A stretch of 64,000 nt of DNA from Crossaster papposus (taxonomy: Eukaryota; Echinodermata; Asteroidea; Velatida; Solasteridae), in contig JBAIAA010000094.1 in the NCBI GenBank assembly GCA_037893245.1, positions 1,178,001 to 1,242,000 of the forward strand, read 5' to 3'. The translations under genes were made by a program, and so were the position numbers. This document shows positions 51,001 through 59,700 of this stretch, in pieces. Positions within the stretch are counted from its first letter, which is position 1. Each line of letters opens with the position of its first letter. The notes below the pieces were generated by a model. The model worked only from the letters and a program-made list of their open reading frames with translations. It was not told where the DNA came from and did no database searches.

Positions 51001-51691
51001 AGCAGTGACAATTCCTGTGATGTGCCCAGTGAAAACAGTAAGTTTAGGCTTTTATGTGTCTGTATTTTAACCAGTTCGCGCCGGATGACGTATATAAACG
51101 CAAAAATTTTCCAAAATTCAAAACGAATGACGCATAAACCTGCCAAGTTCAAGTTCGGAAATGTATGTCAGCAGCGCGCAAGGCCGGAAATGCGTGGGTG
51201 TGCTTCCCGGCACTATCAGCCTGAACCCGCTTCAGATCGAGTTTCGTAAAAAATAATCCCGCCCGTGGGCTTGGCGATGTTAAAATAATCCCGGCGCAAA
51301 CTGGTTAAGTCGGGCTGTCTTTAAAAAAACAATTGTCTGTCTGTCCATTTGTTTGTTCATCTGGCTATCGGGCTGTCTGAATTAAAAGTGCCTAAATATC
51401 TGTGTTTGATATCGACTTGTTTCCTATTTGACATTAGGTACTCGACAGGCTCCTATCAGTGTTCCATCTGGAAGTCTGGCATCTCTGAACAACTCGAGAC
51501 GAGTGAAACGTCGTCCCTGGACTGCCGAGGAGAAGGGAGACGTTACGAAGGGTTTGCAGAAATTCTTTCTGCTGAAGAAGCTTCCTGGCAAACGAGACAT
51601 CGAAACATCCTGTCTTGTGGCACTGCAGACACGAAGCTGGAGGAACATCAAAGACTTTTGTCGGAACAAAATGAAGCTTCATCAAAGCTAA
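44962..51691 (+). CDS. Multidomain tyrosine-recombinase gene (Tudor-like, amplified linker, zinc fingers, recombinase, SANT-like)
   Basis: My exon model is 44962-45088, 45461-45516, 45921-46049, 46612-46740, 47301-47429, 47994-48122, 48683-50591, 50969-51037 and 51438-51691. Every junction has GT and AG, and reading phases agree throughout. This gives 976 residues, or 804 without the four cassette exons. The order is Tudor-like module, 43-residue repeats, two Cys/His zinc-finger-like motifs, tyrosine recombinase core, acidic linker and Myb/SANT-like C-terminus. Such enzymes cut and rejoin DNA through a tyrosine, which would move the island. The Tudor and SANT modules suggest chromatin or DNA contacts. 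ATG 44962 is the first in-frame ATG and has A at -3. No AATAAA was seen between the stop codon and the satellite, so the 3' end is unclear. The protein could instead be a domesticated host factor. No frameshift or internal stop is visible. Confidence 0.75.
45148..45175. repeat. Perfect 28-bp palindrome in intron 1
   Basis: GTGGGTTCACGTT (45149-45161) is followed at once by its exact reverse complement (45162-45174). One more T/A pair extends the dyad to 28 bp with no spacer. It lies 60 bp after the exon 1 donor. It could form a cruciform or bind a dimeric factor. No partner copy was seen in the window. Confidence 0.85.
45331..45346. repeat. Poly-C tract in intron 1
   Basis: A run of about 15 cytosines lies between TGATTC and TTTCAG. 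It is a smaller relative of the long C-rich tracts in the cassette introns. TTTCAG at its end looks like an acceptor, but no plausible exon follows. Confidence 0.7.
45461..45516 (+). CDS. Coding exon 2: second half of the Tudor-like domain
   Basis: TTCTTATCAG precedes the exon and GTGAGA follows it. The 56 nt complete the split glycine and encode GKYCVRYTDGVTRCLFEHQ, the second half of a Tudor-like barrel, where the aromatic and the Asp-Gly turn are characteristic. The reading joins exon 1 without a stop and ends in phase 0, matching the phase of the cassette exons and of the large exon. Confidence 0.7.
45600..45688. mobile_element. ~90-bp inverted-repeat element in intron 2 (micro-MITE candidate)
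   Basis: GGCACTTGGGGAGACA (45600-45615) opens the segment, and its near-perfect reverse complement TGTCTCCCTAAGTGCC closes it (45673-45688). A second forward copy, GGCACTTAGGGAGACA (45651-45666), pairs perfectly with the closing copy over 16 bp across a 6-bp loop. The terminal inverted pair suggests a tiny non-autonomous element, and the internal pair a strong hairpin. No clear target duplication was seen. Confidence 0.5.
45921..46049 (+). CDS. Cassette exon, copy 1 (43 residues, phase 0-0)
   Basis: TTTCTATGCCAG precedes this exon and GAG|GTAATT follows. The 129 nt are open and encode a Ser/Asn/Asp-rich segment starting VAHPSFLNPHLNGSDS and ending TAPYE. The exact multiple of three and the phase 0 ends mean that inclusion or skipping keeps the frame. 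This copy reads GTEP where copies 2, 3 and 5 read GRGP. No known domain is recognised; a flexible linker is likely. Confidence 0.55.
46150..46220. repeat. C-rich low-complexity tract, repeated in every cassette intron
   Basis: Runs of 9-17 cytosines separated by single A or T bases fill 46150-46220 and 46487-46556. They recur in the later units at about 46842, 47168, 47530, 47857, 48225 and 48548. The complementary strand is G-run rich, so i-motif or G-quadruplex formation is plausible. Such tracts are prone to slippage and to assembly error. Confidence 0.8.
46612..46740 (+). CDS. Cassette exon, copy 2
   Basis: Same acceptor (TGCCAG) and donor (GAG|GTAATT) as copy 1, and the same 43-residue frame. 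It carries the GRGP variant and a synonymous TTG leucine codon shared with copy 3. Confidence 0.55.
47301..47429 (+). CDS. Cassette exon, copy 3
   Basis: This exon matches copy 2, including the GRGP and TTG variants, with intact splice sites on both sides. Confidence 0.55.
47994..48122 (+). CDS. Cassette exon, copy 4
   Basis: Intact acceptor and donor. It shares the GTEP and TTA variants with copy 1. The alternating variant pattern (1 and 4 alike, 2 and 3 alike, 5 mixed) suggests more than one round of unequal exchange. Confidence 0.55.
48683..50591 (+). CDS. Large coding exon: zinc-finger-like motifs and tyrosine recombinase core
   Basis: The exon starts after TGCCAG with the fifth copy of the 43-residue module, then runs on for 636 codons plus one base to the donor ACTGGTG|GTAAGG. 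Numbering from its first codon, a Cys/His motif spans residues 82-100 (C82, C85, H95, H100) and a second spans 163-180 (C163, C166, H178, C180). The C-terminal half (about 390-610) reads as a tyrosine recombinase. FNRRRQGEV supplies the first arginine (R442), GKRGRTVPV the beta-hairpin lysine (K487), STKLRKH the second arginine (R562), NFMGH the histidine (H588) and HREYY the nucleophile (Y597 or Y596). The usual His of the HxxR motif is Thr559. The middle region (210-390) is helical-looking and may be the core-binding domain. The frame would read on to a stop at 50728 if the intron were retained. Confidence 0.88.
50592..50968 (+). other. Intron between the recombinase exon and the acidic exon
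   Basis: It begins GTAAGG and ends CTTGCAG, is AT-rich and contains a purine-rich stretch (about 50817-50865). The recombinase frame stays open for 45 codons into it, but composition changes abruptly at the donor and the extension looks non-coding. Confidence 0.65.
50969..51037 (+). CDS. Coding exon: acidic linker
   Basis: This 69-nt exon lies between CTTGCAG and GTAAGT. In the phase set by the large exon it encodes EGFTSDEESDNSSDNSCDVP and a few further residues, an acidic, serine-rich linker, and ends in phase 1. The alternative phases give no sensible product, and the phase match on both sides supports the exon. Confidence 0.7.
51071..51304. mobile_element. piggyBac-like MITE (234 bp) in the last intron
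   Basis: The ends CCAGTTCGCGCCGG (51071-51084) and CCGGCGCAAACTGG (51291-51304) are inverted repeats matching at 13 of 14 positions. TTAA lies directly outside both ends (51067-51070 and 51305-51308), the target duplication typical of piggyBac elements. There is no coding capacity. AAATAATCCCG occurs twice inside. The element sits wholly within an intron and does not disturb the splice sites. Confidence 0.8.
51438..51691 (+). CDS. Terminal coding exon: Myb/SANT-like domain
   Basis: ACATTAG precedes the exon, and phase 1 joins the acidic exon to give a serine. After a short Ser/Pro linker it encodes RRPWTAEEKGDVTKGLQKFF, then LPGKRDIETSC and RSWRNIKDFCRNKM, ending at TAA. The pattern of WTAEE, spaced hydrophobics and a second tryptophan followed by a basic helix matches Myb/SANT-like DNA-binding folds. 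From memory, a similar tail follows the recombinase in many fish and invertebrate proteins of this family. It would provide DNA or chromatin binding. Confidence 0.75.
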
Positions 51692-51926
51692 GCAGGGTGT
51701 TTCGTCAGTTCACATACATGTACGGATGCGTCAGAGTACTTGACTATTTAGAATTTGCAATCGCAATGATGACTTTAGAATGCACATCAATATGAAACCA
51801 ATGGACAACCAGCAATTTAGTGTAGTGTCCTCACTTTGATAGGTGTAATTCACACACACTCAAGTGTCCTCCATTGGATAGAATGACAAGTATGCCCTCA
51901 GTGTGGTAGTGTCTACATGTATGCGT
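51692..51926. other. 3' untranslated or terminal region of the island
   Basis: No gene was seen. It contains the 19-mer GTAATTCACACACACTCAA (51845-51863), identical to the start of each cassette intron. It also has three GTCCTC/GCCCTCA-type motifs that are inverted relative to the left border, and TACATGT close to the right junction. No AATAAA polyadenylation signal was found. Confidence 0.6.
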
Positions 51927-51927
51927 G
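51922..51927 (+). repeat. Right copy of a 6-bp direct repeat at the island border
   Basis: TGCGTG recurs here, its last G being the first base of the resumed satellite palindrome. It lies inside ATGC-GT-GCAT (51921-51930), a small dyad across the junction. Confidence 0.4.
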
Positions 51928-52589
51928 CATAGGCCTATGCCGCCAGTGGCCTGACGCATGAGTCTCACGGTTTGGGTTTTTTCCAGTGAGAAATTTGGCA
52001 ATATTTTGGCTCCGATGTCGAGCTGGTGAGTGTCTCGTCATTCTCGAACAACGTTGAGGTTCTCAGCTCAGATATAAGTCAAGAAAATTATCCTCATTCG
52101 CAGCCACCTTTTCTTATGTGTATGTTTGTACGCGTGTATTGCCGCATAGGCCTATGCCGCCAGTGGCCTGACGCATGAGTCTCACGGTTTGGGTTTTTTC
52201 CAGTGAGAAATTTGGCAATATTTTGGCTCCGATGTCGAGCTGGTGAGTGTCTCGTCATTCTCGAACAACGTTGAGGTTCTCAGCTCAGATATAAGTCAAG
52301 AAAATTATCCTCATTCGCAGCCACCTTTTCTGATGTGTATGTTTGTACACGTGTATTGCCGCATAGGCCTATGCCGCCAGTGGCCTGCCGCATGAGTCTC
52401 ACAGTTTGGGTTCTTTCTATTGAGACATTTGGTAATATTTTGGCTCAGATGTTGAGCTGGTGAGTGTCTCTTCATTCTCAAACAACGTTGAGGTTCGCAG
52501 CTCAAATATAAGTCGAGAAAATTATCCTCATTCGCAGCCACCTTTTCTGATGTGTATGTTTGTACATGTGTATTGCCGCATTGGCCTAT

Positions 52590-52605
52590 GCCGCCAGAAA
52601 TTTGG
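52590..52605. repeat. Deletion junction inside a satellite monomer
   Basis: GCCGCCAG runs straight into AAATTTGGC. The distance between successive GGTGAG landmarks (52459 to 52632) is 173 bp instead of 217, so 44 bp are missing. A 2-bp AG microhomology lies at the join. Confidence 0.8.
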
Positions 52606-54138
52606 CAATATTTTGGCTCCGATGTCGAGCTGGTGAGTGTCTCGTCATTCTCGAACAACGTTGAGGTTCTCAGCTCAGATATAAGTCAAGAAAATTATCC
52701 TCATTCGCAGCCACCTTTTCTTATGTGTATGTTTGTACACGTGTATTGCCGCATAGGCCTATGCCGCCAGTGGCCTGCCGCATGAGTCTCACAGTTTGGG
52801 TTCTTTCTATTGAGAAATTTGGCAATATTTTGGCTCAGATGTTGAGCTGGTGAGTGTCTCTTCATTCTCAAACAACGTTGAGGTTCGCAGCTCAAATATA
52901 AGTCGAGAAAATTATCCTCATTCGCAGCCACCTTTTCTGATGTGTATGTTTGTACACTTGTATTGCCGCATAGGCCTATGCCGTCAGTGCCCTGACGCAT
53001 GGGTCTCACGGTTTGGGGTTTTTCCAGTGAGAAATTTGGCAATATTTTGGCTCAGATGTCGACCTGGTGAGTGTCTCTTCATTCTCGAACAACGTTGAGG
53101 TTTGCAGCTCAGATATAAGTCGAGAAAATTAACCTCATTCCTAGCCATGTTTTCTTGTGTGTATCTATGTACACGTGCATTGCCGCATAGGCCTATGCCG
53201 TCAGTGCCCTGACGCATGAGTCTCACAGTTTGGGTTCTTTCCATTGAGAGATTTGGCAATATTTTGGCTCAGATGTCGAGCTGGTGAGTGTCTCTTCATT
53301 CTCGAACAACGTTGAGGTTCGCAGCTCCAATATAAGTCGAGAAAATTGTCATCATTGGCAGCCACCTTTTCTTAGGTGTATCTAAGTACACGTGTATTGG
53401 CGCATTGGCCTATGCCGCCAGTGCCCTGACGCATGAGTCTCACAGTTTTGGGTTTTTTCCATTGAGAAATTTGGCAATATTTTGGCTCAGATGTCGAGTT
53501 GGTGAGTGTCTCTTCATTCTCGAGCAACGTTGAGGTTTGCAGCTCAAATATAAGTCGAGAAAATTATCCTCATTCGCAGCCACCTTTTCTGATGTGTATG
53601 TTTGTACACGTGTATTGCCGCATAGGCCTATGCCGTCAGTGCCCTGACGCATGGGTCTCACGGTTTTGTTTTTTTTCCATTGAGAAATTTGGCAATATTT
53701 TGGCTCCGATGTCGAGCTGGTGAGTGTCTCGTCATTCTCGAACAACGTTGAGGTTCTCAGCTCAGATATAAGTCAAGAAAATTATCCTCATTCGCAGCCA
53801 CCTTTTCTTATGTGTATGTTTGTACACGTGTATTGCCGCATAGGCCTATGCCGCCAGTGGCCTGACGCATGAGTCTCACGGTTTGGGTTTTTTCCAGTGA
53901 GTAATTTGGCAATATTTTGGCTCCGATGTCGAGCTGGTGAGTGTCTCGTCATTCTCGAACAACGTTGAGGTTCTCAGCTCAGATATAAGTCAAGAAAATT
54001 ATCCTCATTCGCAGCCACCTTTTCTTATGTGTATGTCTGTACACGTGTATTGCCGCATAGGCCTATGCCGCCAGTGGCCTGCCGCATGAGTCTCACAGTT
54101 TGGGTTCTTTCTATTGAGAAATTTGGCAATATTTTGGC

Positions 54139-56742
54139 TCAGATGTTGAGCTGGGGAGTGTCTCTTCATTCTCAAACAACGTTGAGGTTCGCAGCTGAAA
54201 TATAAGTCGAGAAAATTATCCTCATTCGCAGCCACCTTTTCTGATGAGTATGTTTGTACATGTGTATTGCCGCATTGGCCTATGCCGCCAGTTCCCTGAC
54301 GCATGAGTCTCACGGTTTGGGTTTTTTCTAGTGAGAAATTTGGCAATATTTTGGCTCAGATGTCGAGCTGGTGAGTGTCTCTTCATTCTCGAACAACGTT
54401 GAGGTTCGCAGCCCAGATATAAGTCGAGAAAATTATCCTCATTCGCAGCCATGTTTCCTTTTGTGTTTCTATGTACACGTGTATTGCCGCATTGGCCTAT
54501 GCCGCCAGTTCCCTGACGCATGAGTCTCACAGTTTGGGTTCTTTCTATTGAGAAATTTGGCAATATTTTGGCTCCGATGTCGAGCTGGTGAGTGTCTCTT
54601 CATTATCGAACAACGTTGAGGTTCGCAGCGCAAATATAAGTCGAGAAAATTATCCTCATTCGCAGCCATGTTTTCTTATGTGTATCTATGTACACGAGTA
54701 TTGCCGCATTGGCCTAGGTCGCCAGTGCCCTGACGCATGAGTCTCACAGTTTGGGTTCTTTTCATTGGGAAATTTGGCAATATTTTGGCTCAGATGTCGA
54801 GCTGGTGAGTATTTCTTCATTCTCGAACAACGTTGAGGTTCCCAGCTAAGATAAAAGTCGAGAAAATAATCCTCATTCGCAGCCACCTTTTCTGATGTGT
54901 ATGTTTGTACACGTGTATTGCCGCATTGGCCTATGCCGCCAGTGCCCTGACGCATGAGTCTCACAGTTTGGGTTCTTTCTCTTGAAAAATTTGGCAATAT
55001 TTTGGCTCCGATGTTGAGCTGGTGAGTGTCTCTTCATTCTCGAACAACGTTGAGGTTCGCAGATCAAATATAAGTCGAGAAAATTATCCTCATTCGCAGC
55101 CACCTTTTCTGATGTGTATGTTTGTACACTTGTATTGCCGCATAGGCCTATGCCGTCAGTGCCCTGACGCATGGGTCTCACGGTTTGGGGTTTTTCCAGT
55201 GAGAAATTTGGCAATATTTTGGCTCAGATGTCGACCTGGTGAGTGTCTCTTCATTCTCGAACAACGTTGAGGTTCGCAGCTCAGATATAAGTCGAGAAAA
55301 TTAACCTCATTCCTAGCCATGTTTTCTTGTGTGTATCTATGTACACGTGTATTGCCGCATAGGCCTATGCCGTCAGTGCCCTGACGCATGAGTCTCACAG
55401 TTTGGGTTCTTTCCATTGAGAGATTTGGCAATATTTTGGCTCAGATGTTGAGCTGGTGAGTGTCTCTTCATTCTCAAACAACGTTGAGGTTCGCAGCTCA
55501 AATATAAGTCGAGAAAATTATCCTCATTCGCAGCCACCTTTTCTGATGAGTATGTTTGTACATGTGTATTGCCGCATTGGCCTATGCCGCCAGTTCCCTG
55601 ACGCATGAGTCTCACGGTTTGGGTTTTTTCTAGTGAGAAATTTGGCAATATTTTGGCTCAGATGTCGAGCTGGTGAGTGTCTCTTCATTCTCGAACAACG
55701 TTGAGGTTCGCAGCCCAGATATAAGTCGAGAAAATTATCCTCATTCGCAGCCATGTTTCCTTTTGTGTTTCTATGTACACGTGTATTGCCGCATTGGCCT
55801 ATGCCGCCAGTTCCCTGACGCATGAGTCTCACAGTTTGGGTTCTTTCTATTGAGAAATTTGGCAATATTTTGGCTCCGATGTCGAGCTGGTGAGTGTCTC
55901 TTCATTATCGAACAACGTTGAGGTTCGCAGCGCAAATATAAGTCGAGAAAATTATCCTCATTCGCAGCCATGTTTTCTTATGTGTATCTATGTACACGAG
56001 TATTGCCGCATTGGCCTAGGTCGCCAGTGCCCTGACGCATGAGTCTCACAGTTTGGGTTCTTTTCATTGGGAAATTTGGCAATATTTTGGCTCAGATGTC
56101 GAGCTGGTGAGTATTTCTTCATTCTCGAACAACGTTGAGGTTCCCAGCTAAGATAAAAGTCGAGAAAATAATCCTCATTCGCAGCCACCTTTTCTGATGT
56201 GTATGTTTGTACACGTGTATTGCCGCATTGGCCTATGCCGCCAGTGCCCTGACGCATGAGTCTCACAGTTTGGGTTCTTTCTCTTGAAAAATTTGGCAAT
56301 ATTTTGGCTCCGATGTTGAGCTGGTGAGTGTCTCTTCATTCTCGAACAACGTTGAGGTTCGCAGATCAAATATAAGTCGAGAAAATTATCCTCATTCGCA
56401 GCCACCTTTTCTGATGTGTATGTTTGTACACTTGTATTGCCGCATAGGCCTATGCCGTCAGTGCCCTGACGCATGGGTCTCACGGTTTGGGGTTTTTCCA
56501 GTGAGAAATTTGGCAATATTTTGGCTCAGATGTCGACCTGGTGAGTGTCTCTTCATTCTCGAACAACGTTGAGGTTCGCAGCTCAGATATAAGTCGAGAA
56601 AATTAACCTCATTCCTAGCCATGTTTTCTTGTGTGTATCTATGTACACGTGTATTGCCGCATAGGCCTATGCCGTCAGTGCCCTGACGCATGAGTCTCAC
56701 AGTTTGGGTTCTTTCCATTGAGAGATTTGGCAATATTTTGGC
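54139..56742. repeat. Tandem duplication of a 1302-bp, 6-monomer unit
   Basis: Positions 54222, 54469, 54686 and 55156 have equivalents at 55524, 55771, 55988 and 56458, each exactly 1302 bp (6 x 217) away. Rare shared variants include CATGTTTCCTTTTGTGTTTC and TTCTTTCTCTTGAAAAATT. Copies end at about 55440 and 56742, where TGTTGAGC becomes TGTCGAGC. Confidence 0.8.
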
Positions 56743-59700
56743 TCAGATGTCGAGCTGGTGAGTGTCTCTTCATTCTCGAACAACGTTGAGGTTCGCAGCT
56801 CCAATATAAGTCGAGAAAATTGTCATCATTGGCAGCCACCTTTTCTTAGGTGTATCTATGTACACGTGTATTGGCGCATTGGCCTATGCCGCCAGTGCCC
56901 TGACGCATGAGTCTCACAGTTTTGGGTTTTTTCCATTGAGAAATTTGGCAATATTTTGGCTCAGATGTCGAGCTGGTGAGTGTCTCTTCATTCTCGAGCA
57001 ACGTTGAGGTTCGCAGCTCAAATATAAGTCGAGAAAATTATCCTCATTCGCAGCCACCTTTTCTGATGTGTATGTTTGTACACGTGTATTGCCGAATAGG
57101 CCTATGCCGTCAGTGCCCTGACGCATGGGTCTCACGGTTTTGGTTTTTTTCCAGTGAGAAATTTGGCAATATTTTGGCTCCGATGTCGAGCTGGTGAGTG
57201 TCTCGTCATTCTCGAACAACGTTGAGGTTCTCAGCTCAGATATAAGTCGAGAAAATTATCCTCATTCGCAGCCACCTTTTCTTATGTGTATGTTTGTACA
57301 CGTGTATTGCCGCATAGGCCTATGCCGCCAGTGGCCTGACGCATGAGTCTCACGGTTTGGGTTTTTTCCAGTGAGTAATTTGGCAATATTTTGGCTCCGA
57401 TGTCGAGTTGGTGAGTGTCTCGTCATTCTCGAACAACGTTGAGGTTCTCAGCTCAGATATAAGTCAAGAAAATTATCCTCATTCGCGGCCACCTTTTCTT
57501 ATGTGTATGTTTGTACACGTGTATTGCCGCATAGGCCTATGCCGCCAGTGGCCTGCCGCATGAGTCTCACAGTTTGGGTTCTTTCTATTGAGAAATTTGG
57601 CAATATTTTGGCTCAGATGTTGAGCTGGTGAGTGTCTCTTCATTCTCAAACAACGTTGAGGTTCGCAGCTCAAATATAAGTCGAGAAAATTATCCTCATT
57701 CGCAGCCACCTTTTCTGATATCTATGTTTGTACATGTGTATTGTCGCATTGGCCTATGCCGCCAGTTCCCTGACGCATGAGTCTCACGGTTTGGTTTTTT
57801 TCTAGTGAGAAATTTGGCAATATTTTGGCTCAGATGTCGAGCTGGTGAGGGTTCCTTCATTCTCGAACAAAGTTGAGGTTCGCAGCCCAGATATAAGTCG
57901 AGAAAATTATCCTCATTCGCAGCCACCTTTTCTGATGTGTATGTTTGTACACTTGTATTGCCGCATAGGCCTATGCCGTCAGTGCCCTGACGCATGGGTC
58001 TCACGGTTTGGGGTTTTTCCAGTGAGAAATTTGGCAATATTTTGGCTCAGATGTCGACCTGGTGAGTGTCTCTTCATTCTCGAACAACGTTGAGGTTCGC
58101 AGCTCAGATATAAGTCGAGAAAATTAACCTCATTCCTAGCCATGTTTTCTTGTGTGTATCTATGTACACGTGTATTGCCGCATAGGCCTATGCCGTCAGT
58201 GCCCTGACGCATGAGTCTCACAGTTTGGGTTCTTTCCATTGAGAGATTTGGCAATATTTTGGCTCAGATGTCGAGCTGGTGAGTGTCTCTTCATTCTCGA
58301 ACAACGTTGAGGTTCGCAGCTCCAATATAAGTCGAGAAAATTGTCATCATTGGCAGCCACCTTTTCTTAGGTGTATCTATGTACACGTGTATTGGCGCAT
58401 TGGCCTATGCCGCCAGTGCCCTGACGCATGAGTCTCACAGTTTTGGGTTTTTTCCATTGAGAAATTTGGCAATATTTTGGCTCAGATGTCGAGCTGGTGA
58501 GTGTCTCTTCATTCTCGAGCAACGTTGAGGTTCGCAGCTCAAATATAAGTCGAGAAAATTATCCTCATTCGCAGCCACCTTTTCTGATGTGTATGTTTGT
58601 ACACGTGTATTGCCGAATAGGCCTATGCCGTCAGTGCCCTGACGCATGGGTCTCACGGTTTTGGTTTTTTTCCAGTGAGAAATTTGGCAATATTTTGGCT
58701 CCGATGTCGAGCTGGTGAGTGTCTCGTCATTCTCGAACAACGTTGAGGTTCTCAGCTCAGATATAAGTCGAGAAAATTATCCTCATTCGCAGCCACCTTT
58801 TCTTATGTGTATGTTTGTACACGTGTATTGCCGCATAGGCCTATGCCGCCAGTGGCCTGACGCATGAGTCTCACGGTTTGGGTTTTTTCCAGTGAGTAAT
58901 TTGGCAATATTTTGGCTCCGATGTCGAGTTGGTGAGTGTCTCGTCATTCTCGAACAACGTTGAGGTTTTCAGCTCAGATATAAGTCAAGAAAATTATCCT
59001 CATTCGCGGCCACCTTTTCTTATGTGTATGTTTTTTTATACACGTGTATTGCCGCATAGGCCTATGCCGCCAGTGGCCTGCCGCATGAGTCTCACAGTTT
59101 GGGTTCTTTCTATTGAGAAATTTGGCAATATTTTGGCTCAGATGTTGAGCTGGTGAGTGTCTCTTCATTCTCAAACAACGTTGAGGTTCGCAGCTCAAAT
59201 ATAAGTCGAGAAAATTATCCTCATTCGCAGCCACCTTTTCTGATATCTATGTTTGTACATGTGTATTGTCGCATTGGCCTATGCCGCCAGTTCCCTGACG
59301 CATGAGTCTCACGGTTTGGTTTTTTTCTAGTGAGAAATTTGGCAATATTTTGGCTCAGATGTCGAGCTGGTGAGGGTTCCTTCATTCTCGAACAAAGTTG
59401 AGGTTCGCAGCCCAGATATAAGTCGAGAAAATTATCCTCATTCGCAGCCATGTTTCCTTGTGTGTTTCTATGTACACGTGTATTGCCGCATTGGCCTATG
59501 CCGCCAGTTCCCTGACGCATGAGTCTCACAGTTTGGGTTTTTTCTATTGAGAAATTTGGCAATATTTTGGCTCAGATGTCGAGCTGGTGAGTGTCTCTTC
59601 ATTCTCGAACAACGTTGAGGTTCGCAGCTAAGATATAAGTCGAGAAAATTATCCTCATTCGCAGCCACCTTTTCTTATGTGTATGTTTGTACACGTGTAT

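Larger units (their letters stand above)
43117..51926 (+). mobile_element. 8.8-kb insertion in the satellite; candidate tyrosine-recombinase (Crypton-like) transposon
   Basis: This is the only non-satellite sequence in the window. The left flank ends ...CACGTGTATTGC and the right flank restarts GCATAGGCC. The uninterrupted array at 40281-40302 reads the same with a single C between them, so the island replaced one base and left the monomer phase intact. The hexamer TGCGTG occurs at both junctions (43114-43119 and 51922-51927), and TACATGT lies just inside both (43120-43126 and 51914-51920). The only convincing gene starts 1.8 kb inside the left border and stops 235 bp before the right one. 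Its product has a tyrosine recombinase core. Tyrosine-recombinase transposons such as Cryptons make no long terminal repeats and may leave short shared core sequences, which fits. That the island itself is the mobile unit is inference. The alternative is a host gene inserted by another mechanism. Confidence 0.7.

Noticed and set aside
43117..51926. DIRS-type or retroviral element
   Set aside because: No reverse transcriptase, RNase H, gag-like frame or terminal repeats were seen; only the tyrosine recombinase is present.
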